Assembly: GCA_963817785.1 (NCBI GenBank)
Contig: CAWFPL010000001.1
Span: 77,160 to 141,159, forward strand
Length of the DNA: 64,000 bases
From: JAKALD01 sp963817785
Lineage (GTDB): Bacteria > Pseudomonadota > Gammaproteobacteria > Burkholderiales > SG8-39
Direction of reading: 5' to 3'
Part shown: piece after piece, positions 34,744-42,243 of the stretch
How positions within the stretch are numbered: position 1 is the first letter of the stretch
Layout of the letters: the number at the start of each line of letters is the position of its first letter
Position numbers and translations under genes: made by a program
Notes under the pieces: model-generated
Seen by the model: the letters and a program-made list of their open reading frames with translations, nothing else
Told to the model about the DNA's origin: nothing
The model's database searches: none

Positions 34744-34773
34744 GGTCGCATCGAATGGTCATACCATGCGACC
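34744..34773. promoter_or_regulatory. Nested operator of the FCD/GntR regulator
   Basis: An inner dyad ATGGT-CAT-ACCAT contains TGGT-N3-ACCA, the usual core of FadR/FCD-family sites. An outer pair of arms, GGTCGCAT at 34744-34751 and ATGCGACC at 34766-34773, encloses it. Overlap with the candidate start region makes autoregulation likely. Confidence 0.65.
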
Positions 34774-34775
34774 AA

Positions 34776-35492
34776 ATGCTTGCATTCGATGAATTTATCC
34801 GGCCGCCACGCACCTTCGAGGTCATCGTGGACCTGCTGAAGGCGCGGATCTTCGCCGGCCAGTACCGCGTCGGAGACAGGCTGCCGGCCGAGCGCGAGCT
34901 GGCGGAGGCTCTGGCCATCGGGCGTCCCTCGGTGCGGGAGGCCTACCGCGCGCTCGAGCTGGTGGGCATCGTCGAAGTCCGCAAGGGCAAGGACGGCGGC
35001 GCGTACATCCGCACGCCGAGCGCCAAATCGCTCACCGGCGCGCTGAACGATCTGCTGCGCGTGGGCAGCGTCTCGGTCGCGCAGATCACCGAGGCCCGGC
35101 TGGTGATCGAGCGCGAAATCGCCGAGCTGGCGCTGGTCCGGGTAACGCCGCAGGACATCGCCGCGCTGCGCGCCATGGTGGGCGAGGCGATCGGCAAGGC
35201 CCGCGCGGGCGTCGCGGCGAGCCACGACAACGTCGCGTTCCATCTGCGCCTGGCGGAAATCGCGGGCAACCCGATCCTGGTCATGGTGCTCGCCTCGATC
35301 ATGGATCTGCTGATGCTGCTGATCCGTCGCGCCGAGCCGGAAGCGGAGATTACGCGCGCGGTGGCCGAGGATCACAGCCGGATCGTCGACGCCCTGGAAG
35401 CCAGGGACCCGCAGCGCTTACGCGCGCTGATCGAGGAACACATCCGCACGGCGAATGCGCGCCTCGAAAGACTCGGTCCGGGCGAGAGCTGA
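34776..35492 (+). CDS. GntR-family (FCD domain) transcriptional regulator
   Basis: 238 residues from ATG 34776; ATG 34755 is also in frame but lies on the operator. An N-terminal winged helix (YRVGDRLPAERELAEALAIG then RPSVREAYRALELVGIV) precedes an all-helical FCD effector domain with the metal-binding pattern AFHLRLAEIAGNP and VAEDHSRIVDAL and EEHIR. FCD regulators sense organic acids. It lies between the HdrD-like gene and the flavoprotein operon and probably controls the latter. Confidence 0.87.
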   Translation: MLAFDEFIRPPRTFEVIVDLLKARIFAGQYRVGDRLPAERELAEALAIGRPSVREAYRALELVGIVEVRKGKDGGAYIRTPSAKSLTGALNDLLRVGSVSVAQITEARLVIEREIAELALVRVTPQDIAALRAMVGEAIGKARAGVAASHDNVAFHLRLAEIAGNPILVMVLASIMDLLMLLIRRAEPEAEITRAVAEDHSRIVDALEARDPQRLRALIEEHIRTANARLERLGPGES

Positions 35493-35504
35493 GCGGAGGG
35501 CGAC

Positions 35505-37166
35505 ATGGACGTCACACACCTCAAGACGGACGTCCTGATCATCGGCGGCGGACTTGCCGGATGCAACGCCGCGCTGGGTGCCGCCGAACGCGGCGCTTCG
35601 GTGGTGGTCGTGGACAAGGGCAAGATCGAGCGCAGCGGCGACATCGGCGGCGGCGTCGACCACTTCCTCGCCTTCCTCGAGACGGGTGAGGAATGGGACA
35701 CCCGGCAGGGGTTCCTCTCGTACGTGGAGCGGGTCGGTCGCGGCACCAATCACCTTTCGATCCTGGAGCGGCAGTACTGCGACGAGCTGCCGGCCGCGAT
35801 CGAGCGCATGGCGCGCATCGGCAATCCGCTCACGCGCCCGGACGGCAAGTTCTTCCGCACGGCGTCGATGGGCCAACCCGGGCCTTACTGGATCAACTTC
35901 AACGGCAAGCTGCTCAAGCCGCGTCTCGGGCAAGCGGTACGCAAGGCGGGCTGCCGCGTGATGGGGCGCAGCATGATCGTCGACCTGCTCACCGGCGATG
36001 GCGAGGTCACGGGCGCGATCGTGTTCAACATGCGCAGCGGCGCCTGCCACGCGGTTCACGCGCGGGCGACCGTCATCGCGACCGGCAACACGAATCGGCT
36101 GTACGAGAATCCCCGCCTCAACGCGTTCAATACCTGGCTGTGTCCGTTCAACACCGGGGACGGTCAGGTGCTCGCCCTGAACGCCGGCGCGACCCTAACC
36201 AACATGGAGTTCATGCGCATGACCCTCATGCCCAAGGGGTTCTCGGCGCCGGGCTTCAACGCGCTCACCGGCATGGGCGGGCGCTTCATGAACAGTGTGG
36301 GCGATTACTACATGGAAGCCGCGCATCCTCTGGGCAACCGGGCGCCGCGCTACGACATCGTTTTCCATACGCTCAAGGAGATCCGCGAAGGGCGCGGACC
36401 GGTGTACGTCGACTGCCGGCACCTGAGCGACGCGGACCACGAGCATCTGATCGCGACCCTGGGCTACGACAAGGACACGCTGCCCGACTACATCCGCCAG
36501 CGCGGGGAGGACCTGCGCAAGGCGCCAATCGAAGTGACCGTATCGGAAGGCATGCAGGCGGGTCCCACGGAGGTCACCGGCAGCGGGATCAAGATCGACG
36601 CCGACAACGCCTCCACGGTGCCGGGCTTGTTCGCGGCGGGCGACGCCGCCGACCACAACCGCTGCGTGCACGGCGCGGTGACCGGCGGCTATCGCGCCGG
36701 CAAGTCCGCCGCCGCGTATTCCCTCGCCGGAGGCGCGCTGGATCCCGGCTCCGCCGCGGTCAGCAAGGAAAAGATCGAGCGCTTCGTCGCGCCGCTCGAG
36801 CGGGCCCACGGTTACCCATACGCCCAGATCGAGGCCGCCGTGCGCAAGATCATGGCCGAGCACGTGGGGCCCACGCGCAGCCGGCTGGGACTGGAGGCCG
36901 GACTGGCGAAGCTGGCGCGGCTCGAGGCGAGCCTGGAGGACATCAAGGTCGGCGATCTGCACGAGCTGATGCGCTGCCATGAAACGCGCTCGATCCTCGC
37001 GGTGGGCAAGGTCATGGCGAGCGCCGCCCTGTACCGCACGGAAAGCCGCAACAAGCCTTATCACCACCGCATCGACTATCCCGAGACCGACGACGCCCAC
37101 TGGCACGGGCTGGTCACGGTGCGCCGGGGCCGGGGCGGCCTGGAATGCGCCTTCGAGCGCACGTAG
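35505..37166 (+). CDS. AprA-like FAD oxidoreductase, copy 1
   Basis: 553 residues of the succinate dehydrogenase/fumarate reductase/APS reductase flavoprotein superfamily. FAD motif VLIIGGGLAGCNAALGAAER at 10-29, a second segment STVPGLFAAGDAADHNRCVH, and internal signatures SGDIGGGVDHFLAF and TASMGQPGPYWINF. The SGxxxxG arrangement and the small two-cluster ferredoxin gene after it resemble AprA/AprB rather than Sdh/Frd. The substrate is unknown. Closely parallel to the product at 38744. GGAGGGCG precedes the start. Confidence 0.8.
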   Translation: MDVTHLKTDVLIIGGGLAGCNAALGAAERGASVVVVDKGKIERSGDIGGGVDHFLAFLETGEEWDTRQGFLSYVERVGRGTNHLSILERQYCDELPAAIERMARIGNPLTRPDGKFFRTASMGQPGPYWINFNGKLLKPRLGQAVRKAGCRVMGRSMIVDLLTGDGEVTGAIVFNMRSGACHAVHARATVIATGNTNRLYENPRLNAFNTWLCPFNTGDGQVLALNAGATLTNMEFMRMTLMPKGFSAPGFNALTGMGGRFMNSVGDYYMEAAHPLGNRAPRYDIVFHTLKEIREGRGPVYVDCRHLSDADHEHLIATLGYDKDTLPDYIRQRGEDLRKAPIEVTVSEGMQAGPTEVTGSGIKIDADNASTVPGLFAAGDAADHNRCVHGAVTGGYRAGKSAAAYSLAGGALDPGSAAVSKEKIERFVAPLERAHGYPYAQIEAAVRKIMAEHVGPTRSRLGLEAGLAKLARLEASLEDIKVGDLHELMRCHETRSILAVGKVMASAALYRTESRNKPYHHRIDYPETDDAHWHGLVTVRRGRGGLECAFERT

Positions 37167-37175
37167 GAGAACCCC

Positions 37176-37397
37176 GTGCCGATGGTGTTCGACTACGAAA
37201 AGTGCGACGGCTGCGGCGTGTGCGCCCGGGTGTGCCCGGGCGACGTGATCGACATGCGCAAGCCCGCGGCGGGAGCGGGCAGGCTGCGGCCCTTCAATCG
37301 CTACGGCGACGAGTGTTGGCACTGCGGAGCCTGCCGCCAGGACTGCAAGCCGCAGGCCATTCGCGTCGAGTTCCCGCCGGAGATGCTGTGCATCTGA
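37176..37397 (+). CDS. AprB-like two-cluster ferredoxin, copy 1
   Basis: 73 residues with two [4Fe-4S] motifs: CDGCGVCARVC and CWHCGACRQDC. The CWxCxxC spacing and Trp resemble the second cluster of AprB. It would pass electrons from the flavoprotein encoded 9 bp upstream. GTG 37176 is supported by TAGGAG at the right distance. Confidence 0.82.
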   Translation: MPMVFDYEKCDGCGVCARVCPGDVIDMRKPAAGAGRLRPFNRYGDECWHCGACRQDCKPQAIRVEFPPEMLCI

Positions 37398-37481
37398 GGC
37401 GCTCCGGCGCCCCGGGTGTCGGCCGTCGACAGCCCGGCACGGTTTGAAGCGCGCATGACGCGCGCACAGGAGGAGGAAGTC

Positions 37482-38717
37482 ATGGAGAAACCGCGGTCGT
37501 CGCGTTACGAGTACGGCATCCTGGTGCTGCTGGTCCTGTTCTGGGGCACGGTCGGCCTGAACCGGGTCGGGATCGGGTTCATCTTTCCGAAGATCGTGCC
37601 CGAGTTCCACATGGCGCTGTGGCAGGCCGGGCTGCTGATCTCCGGCACGTCGGTCACCTGGGCGCTCTCGAGCTGGATCGGCGGCTGGCTCTCGGACCGC
37701 TACGGCCGGCGCAAGGTGCTGCTGCCGGCGGTGGCCTTCACCTGCGTGATGACCGCCGCGATGGGCGCGGCGTGGAACTTCCTGTCGATGTTCGTCGTGC
37801 GCGACCTGCTCGGCATCGGCGACGGCGTGGGCTGGTCGGTGGGCCAGGCCACGATCAACGAGGAGTCGGCGCCCGAGCGGCGCGGCTTCAACCAGGCCAT
37901 TTTCGCCGCCGGCTACACGCTGATCGGCGCGGGGCTGGGCGCGCTCATCATCACCTCGATCACCGTGCACCTGGGCTGGCGCTGGGCGTTCCCCATCGTC
38001 GGCGCGGCGAGCCTGCTGGTGCTGATCGCGCTGTTCTTCGTCATGCGCGAGCCGCCGGCGCACACCGAGCGCCACCCGATCGAGTGGCGCGCCGGTGCGC
38101 GGCTGCTGCGCGATCCGTCGGTGCTGGCGGTCACCATCGCCGGCTGCGCGGTGCTGACCTGGCTGCAGCTGACGATCGGCTTCAACGTCCTGTTCCTGAC
38201 CAAGATGCGCCACTTCAGCCTGATGCAGGCGGGCGGCATCGCCTCGGTATGGGGATTCTCCGGCGTCGTCGGCCAGCTCGTATTGCCGCTGGTGTCCGAT
38301 TTCTGGGGCCGCAAGCGCACGGTGGTTCTCGGCGCGCTCGCCTGCGCCGCGGCGCTGGTCTTTTACCTGGAAGGCGACTTCGGCATCGCCGACATGCGGC
38401 TGTTGCTCGGCGCGAGCGGCTTCTTCGGCTGGGGCCTGCTGCCGATCGTGCTGGCGACGACAGTGAGCGAGCTGGTGTCCGACGAGCTGCGCGGCGCCGC
38501 GCTCGGCATGACCAACTGCCTGGCGGTGATCGTGGGCACCACCATCATGCCCGTGCTGGGCGGAGCGATCGCCGACCACTTCACGCTGAGCGCCGCCTTG
38601 TGGCTCTGCGTGGGCAGCGAGATCGTGGTGGCTGCGGCGATGCTTGCGGTCAGGGAGACCGCGCCGCGGATGGTCGCGCGCGCGGCCCAGATGAGCCCCA
38701 GCGCCCGCGCGGGCTGA
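37482..38717 (+). CDS. MFS transporter of the flavoprotein cluster
   Basis: 411 residues, twelve helices. Loop 2-3 motif GGWLSDRYGRRKVLLP and the N-terminal segment VGIGFIFPKIVPEFHM fit the anion/organic-acid symporter side of MFS (aromatic acid or sialate-like) rather than drug exporters. It lies between the two flavoprotein/ferredoxin pairs on one strand and probably imports their substrate. AGGAGGAGGAAG precedes ATG 37482. Confidence 0.87.
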   Translation: MEKPRSSRYEYGILVLLVLFWGTVGLNRVGIGFIFPKIVPEFHMALWQAGLLISGTSVTWALSSWIGGWLSDRYGRRKVLLPAVAFTCVMTAAMGAAWNFLSMFVVRDLLGIGDGVGWSVGQATINEESAPERRGFNQAIFAAGYTLIGAGLGALIITSITVHLGWRWAFPIVGAASLLVLIALFFVMREPPAHTERHPIEWRAGARLLRDPSVLAVTIAGCAVLTWLQLTIGFNVLFLTKMRHFSLMQAGGIASVWGFSGVVGQLVLPLVSDFWGRKRTVVLGALACAAALVFYLEGDFGIADMRLLLGASGFFGWGLLPIVLATTVSELVSDELRGAALGMTNCLAVIVGTTIMPVLGGAIADHFTLSAALWLCVGSEIVVAAAMLAVRETAPRMVARAAQMSPSARAG

Positions 38718-38743
38718 CGGGGCTTGCGCAACAGAGGACGGAC

Positions 38744-40429
38744 ATGAACGAGCGCAAGAGCCACGATCTCGAGACCGACGTAGCGGTCGTCGGCGGCGGC
38801 ACCGCCGGCCTGAATACCGCCATGGCGGCCGCCGCGGCCGGCTGCCGCGTGCTGATCGTCGACAAGGCGAACATCGTGCACAGCGGGGCGATCGCCGGCG
38901 GCATCGACCACTTCCTCGCTTTCCTCGACACGGGAGCGCCTTGGGATACGCGCGAGGCCTATCTGGAGTATGTCGCGAGGGTCGCCAAGGGTGCCGTGGA
39001 CCTCGAAGTCCACGATGCGGTCTATTGCGACGAGCTCCCCGCGGCGCTCGCGCGCATCGAGAAGATCGGCGTGTCCCTGAGGCAGCCCGACGGCAAGATC
39101 TTTCGCACCGCCTCGATGGGCCAGCCCGGGCCGTACTGGATCAATTTCGACGGCAAGAAGCTCAAGCCGAAAATGGCGATCGAGGTGCGCCGCCGCAAGT
39201 GCCAGGTGCTGAACCGGGTACAGGTGACCAACATCTACCTGCACGACGGCGGGCTCGCGGGATTCACAGGCTTCGACGTGCGCAGCGGCGATTTCTACCG
39301 CATCCGCGCCAAGGCGATGGTCATCGCCACGGGCAACACCAACCGCATGTTTCAGGCCCAGACCGGCAACCCGTTCAACCTCTGGTACTGCCCGGCCAAT
39401 ACCGGGGACCTGCACCGCGCCGCCTTCGACGCCGGCGTCGCGCTCGCCAACGTCGAGTACGTGCGCATGACGATCGTGCCCAAGGGCTTCAGCGCCCCGG
39501 GCTTCAATGCCTTTTTCGGCATGGGCGCGCAGCTCGTCAACTCGCTGCGCGAGCCGTTCATGGACAAGTACCACGCGATGGGCAACAAGGCCCCGCGCAA
39601 CTACATGGTCTGGGGCGCATTGCAGGAGCTCAAGGACGGTCGCGGACCGATCTACATGGACTGTCGACACCTGACTCCGAAGGAGCTCGAGCACCTGTTC
39701 TTCACGCTCGGCGTGGACAAGGACACGTTGCCCGAGTTCCTGCTGGCCAAGGGCTATGCCAAGGAAGGCGCGATGATCGAAATGACGGTTTCGGAGCCGA
39801 TGCAGGCGCGGCCCTCCGAGCTGTGCGGCAGCGGCATCCGCATCGACCGCAACTGCGCTTCCAACGTCCCCGGGATCTACGCCGCCGGCGATGCCTCCGA
39901 CCAGATGGGGTGCCTGCACATGGCCGTGGCGGGCGGCTTCGCGGCGGGGCGGCACGCGGCCGAATACGCCCGGCGCTCAGGGCCGCTGCGGCCGCTCGAC
40001 CCCCGGGCGATGGCCGAAGAGGAGCAGCGGGTGATCGGGCCGCTCGGTCGCAAGTCGGGGATCAGCTACCGCGAGTTCGAGAACATCGTGCGGGTCATCT
40101 GCAGCGACCACTTCGGTCCGGTGAAGACCGAGCTCAGCCTGACCAGCGCCCTCGACAAGCTCGACCGGCTCGACAGCGCGCGCGACGAGCTCAGGGCCGA
40201 CAACATGCACGAGCTGATGCGCGCGCACGAAGCGATGAACATCCACCAGGTCGCGAAGATCTCGGCGCGTGCGGCGCTCGCGCGCAAGGAGTCGCGCTTC
40301 CCGCCTTATCACTACCGGGCCGATTACCCGCAGACCGACGACGAGAACTTCGGCGGCCTGATGGTGATCCAGAAGCGGCCCGGCGGCGAAGTCACGACCC
40401 GGCTCGACCGGTTGAAGTACGCCAGCTGA
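38744..40429 (+). CDS. AprA-like FAD oxidoreductase, copy 2
   Basis: 561 residues, clearly paralogous to the 35505 product: FAD motif VAVVGGGTAGLNTAMAAAAA, SGAIAGGIDHFLAFLDTG, the identical TASMGQPGPYWINF, and C-terminal FAD segment NVPGIYAAGDASDQMGCLHM. The active-site region differs (FMDKYHAMGNKAPRNYMVW against YYMEAAHPLGNRAPRYDIVF), so the two copies may act on different or successive compounds. Its own ferredoxin gene follows by 14 bp. Confidence 0.8.
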   Translation: MNERKSHDLETDVAVVGGGTAGLNTAMAAAAAGCRVLIVDKANIVHSGAIAGGIDHFLAFLDTGAPWDTREAYLEYVARVAKGAVDLEVHDAVYCDELPAALARIEKIGVSLRQPDGKIFRTASMGQPGPYWINFDGKKLKPKMAIEVRRRKCQVLNRVQVTNIYLHDGGLAGFTGFDVRSGDFYRIRAKAMVIATGNTNRMFQAQTGNPFNLWYCPANTGDLHRAAFDAGVALANVEYVRMTIVPKGFSAPGFNAFFGMGAQLVNSLREPFMDKYHAMGNKAPRNYMVWGALQELKDGRGPIYMDCRHLTPKELEHLFFTLGVDKDTLPEFLLAKGYAKEGAMIEMTVSEPMQARPSELCGSGIRIDRNCASNVPGIYAAGDASDQMGCLHMAVAGGFAAGRHAAEYARRSGPLRPLDPRAMAEEEQRVIGPLGRKSGISYREFENIVRVICSDHFGPVKTELSLTSALDKLDRLDSARDELRADNMHELMRAHEAMNIHQVAKISARAALARKESRFPPYHYRADYPQTDDENFGGLMVIQKRPGGEVTTRLDRLKYAS

Positions 40430-40443
40430 CGGCAGGAGGCGCG

Positions 40444-40644
40444 ATGCCAGCGGTGATCGATCCTGTGAAGTGCAACGGCTGCGAGCTCTGCGACCTGTAC
40501 TGCCCGGTGGACGTGATCCACATGGAAGGCGAGGTGGCGGTGGTCCGCTATCCCGACGAGTGCTGGCATTGCGGCGCGTGCCGCCAGGAGTGCGCGCGCG
40601 GCGCGGTCAGCATCCGGTTCTCGTATGCCATGCTGGGCATTTAG
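40444..40644 (+). CDS. AprB-like two-cluster ferredoxin, copy 2
   Basis: 66 residues: CNGCELCDLYC and CWHCGACRQEC bind two [4Fe-4S] clusters. It lacks the 8-9-residue insert between clusters seen in copy 1 (PAAGAGRLRP region). GGAGGCG precedes ATG 40444. It would serve the flavoprotein directly upstream. Confidence 0.82.
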   Translation: MPAVIDPVKCNGCELCDLYCPVDVIHMEGEVAVVRYPDECWHCGACRQECARGAVSIRFSYAMLGI

Positions 40645-40680
40645 TCGTCTCCATTTTCTGCAGAGGGCAGGGAGAGTCGC

Positions 40681-40998
40681 ATGAACATATTGCCGCTGAT
40701 CGCCGTAATCGTTCTCGGAGCCATGGCGGGGACCGTCCTGTTGTCGGTGCCGGCGCTGCTGGGTTGGTACCGCAGGGCGGTCACGCTCGAGGGTCCTTAC
40801 CCATTCGGCAAGGTCATGCAGCGGCTCGCGATCTCCGCCGACGGCGCGGCAGGCCGCGAATACGCGCTGACGGCCGCCGTCAGTCAATGCATCACGTGCG
40901 ACGCCGCGGCCCGATGTCGCGACTGGCTCGCGTCGGGAGGCCGTGAAGGCGTGGACGCGTTCTGCCCCAATTCCTCGATCCTGCGGCAATTGACCTGA
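40681..40998 (+). CDS. Small membrane-anchored Cys protein (DUF6455-like)
   Basis: 105 residues. One N-terminal helix (LIAVIVLGAMAGTVLLSVPALL), then a soluble part with four cysteines in QCITCDAAARCRDWL and DAFCPNSSIL. This Cys/Trp pattern resembles DUF6455 as I recall it; the role is unknown, possibly metal or haem related. It is the last gene of the flavoprotein series, 36 bp after the second ferredoxin. Confidence 0.6.
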   Translation: MNILPLIAVIVLGAMAGTVLLSVPALLGWYRRAVTLEGPYPFGKVMQRLAISADGAAGREYALTAAVSQCITCDAAARCRDWLASGGREGVDAFCPNSSILRQLT

Positions 40999-41095
40999 CA
41001 GGCGGATCGAGGGCGGACCCGGCCCGCCCGGGTTGCCTGTGCCGTCCGCGCGCCGCGCCCCACCAGATGGCTCTACCCGAACAGGAGGCTTGGTC

Positions 41096-42085
41096 ATGAC
41101 CCCGGTGATTGACGTCCATACCCACATGCTCAACCACGAGTGGATCAAGCTGCTCGAGAAGCACGGCGGACCGCGCTACACGCTGCGGACGGTTCCGGGC
41201 GGCCTGCGCGCGATCCACCTCGACGGCGCGCCCTTCATGACGCCGGTGCCGGAGATGTTCGACTGGGACCTGCGCATCAGGAACATGAACAAGGCGGGCA
41301 TCGACGTGTCGGTGGTGTCGCTCACCTGCCCGAACTGCTACTGGGGCGGCGAGAAGGTGAGCCTGAAGGCCGCGCAGACCATGAACGACGAGATGGCGCG
41401 CGCGCGCAAGGGCTGGCCCGATCGCATCCAGTACTTCTGCTCGCTGCCCTGGCAGCACCCGAAGTCGGCGCTCGCCGAGCTCAAGCGCGCGCTCAGGGCG
41501 GGCGCCGCCGGGGTGATGGTGCTCGCCAACATCGCCGGCAAGCACCTCACCGATCCGGCGTTTGCGCCGGTCTGGCAGGCGATCGACGAGCGCAAGCTGC
41601 CGGTGCTGGTCCATCCCACCGCGCCGCCGGGGGTGCGCGAGATGGACATGACGCAGTTCCAGCTGACCGCGTCGATCGGCTTCACCTTCGACACCTCGCT
41701 CGCGGTGGCGCGCATGATCCACGACGGCTTCTTCGACCGCTACCCGCACCTCAAGATCATCGCCGGCCACGGCGGCGGCGCGCTGCCGTTCCTGATCGGC
41801 CGGCTCGACCAGTGCTTCGAGCACATTCCCGCGGCCCGGGTGAAGGTCTCCGAGCGCCCGAGCCTGTATGCGCGCCGCATCTGGGCCGACTCGGTGGTAT
41901 TCACCGACGACGCCCTGGCGATGGCGGTGCGCGTGTTCGGCACCGACCGGGTGCTCTACGGCTCGGACTACCCGCACACGATCGGCGACCCGATCGGCTG
42001 CCTGGCGCGCGTCGACCGGCTGCCCGACGGGGTGCGCGAGCGCGTACGCGGCGCGAACGCCGAGCGCATCTTCGACTTCCGCTAG
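41096..42085 (+). CDS. Amidohydrolase of the ACMSD/gamma-resorcylate decarboxylase group
   Basis: 329 residues. Metal ligands are visible: HTH near residues 8-10 (DVHTHML), VLVHPTAPP, IIAGHGGGALPFLIGRLD and the Asp in YGSDYPH. This is the ACMSD-type subgroup of TIM-barrel decarboxylases/hydratases acting on aromatic or keto acids. Position after the flavoprotein operon suggests it works on the same compound class. ATG 41096 has AGGAGG upstream. Confidence 0.85.
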   Translation: MTPVIDVHTHMLNHEWIKLLEKHGGPRYTLRTVPGGLRAIHLDGAPFMTPVPEMFDWDLRIRNMNKAGIDVSVVSLTCPNCYWGGEKVSLKAAQTMNDEMARARKGWPDRIQYFCSLPWQHPKSALAELKRALRAGAAGVMVLANIAGKHLTDPAFAPVWQAIDERKLPVLVHPTAPPGVREMDMTQFQLTASIGFTFDTSLAVARMIHDGFFDRYPHLKIIAGHGGGALPFLIGRLDQCFEHIPAARVKVSERPSLYARRIWADSVVFTDDALAMAVRVFGTDRVLYGSDYPHTIGDPIGCLARVDRLPDGVRERVRGANAERIFDFR

Positions 42086-42096
42086 GGCGGCACGTC

Positions 42097-42123
42097 CTTA
42101 CGCCCGCGGCGCGCCGTCGTAAG
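42097..42123. terminator. Inverted repeat after the amidohydrolase gene
   Basis: Arms CTTACG and CGTAAG enclose a GC-rich 15-base loop that itself contains GGCGCGCC. It lies 11 bp after the stop. No T-tract follows, so terminator function is uncertain. Confidence 0.3.
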
Positions 42124-42154
42124 ATGACACCGGGCGCGCCGCGGCGGCCGCAAG

Positions 42155-42176
42155 TTGACGTTAACGTAAACGTCAA
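42155..42176. promoter_or_regulatory. LiuR-type operator upstream of icmF
   Basis: 22-bp dyad with arms TTGACGTT and AACGTCAA around AACGTA. It differs from the site at 56880-56901 by two bases when that site is read on the other strand. The centre is 78 bp before the icmF start. The MerR-type regulator at 56913 is the obvious candidate binder. Confidence 0.75.
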
Positions 42177-42243
42177 TTAGCCTCTGCGCTGGCTGGATGC
42201 GGGCGGTCCCTGCGCGCCGGCCGCGCGCCCGCCGGAGGCACCG

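Noticed and set aside
36195..38579. 794-codon open frame on the minus strand
   Set aside because: Antisense shadow of the AprA-like, ferredoxin and MFS genes, with low-complexity His/Arg/Gln composition and no ribosome site.
35505..40644. Assignment as succinate dehydrogenase or genuine APS reductase
   Set aside because: No SDH iron-sulfur or membrane anchor subunits and no sulfate-activation genes are present; the ferredoxins resemble AprB but are shorter, and the substrate is unknown.
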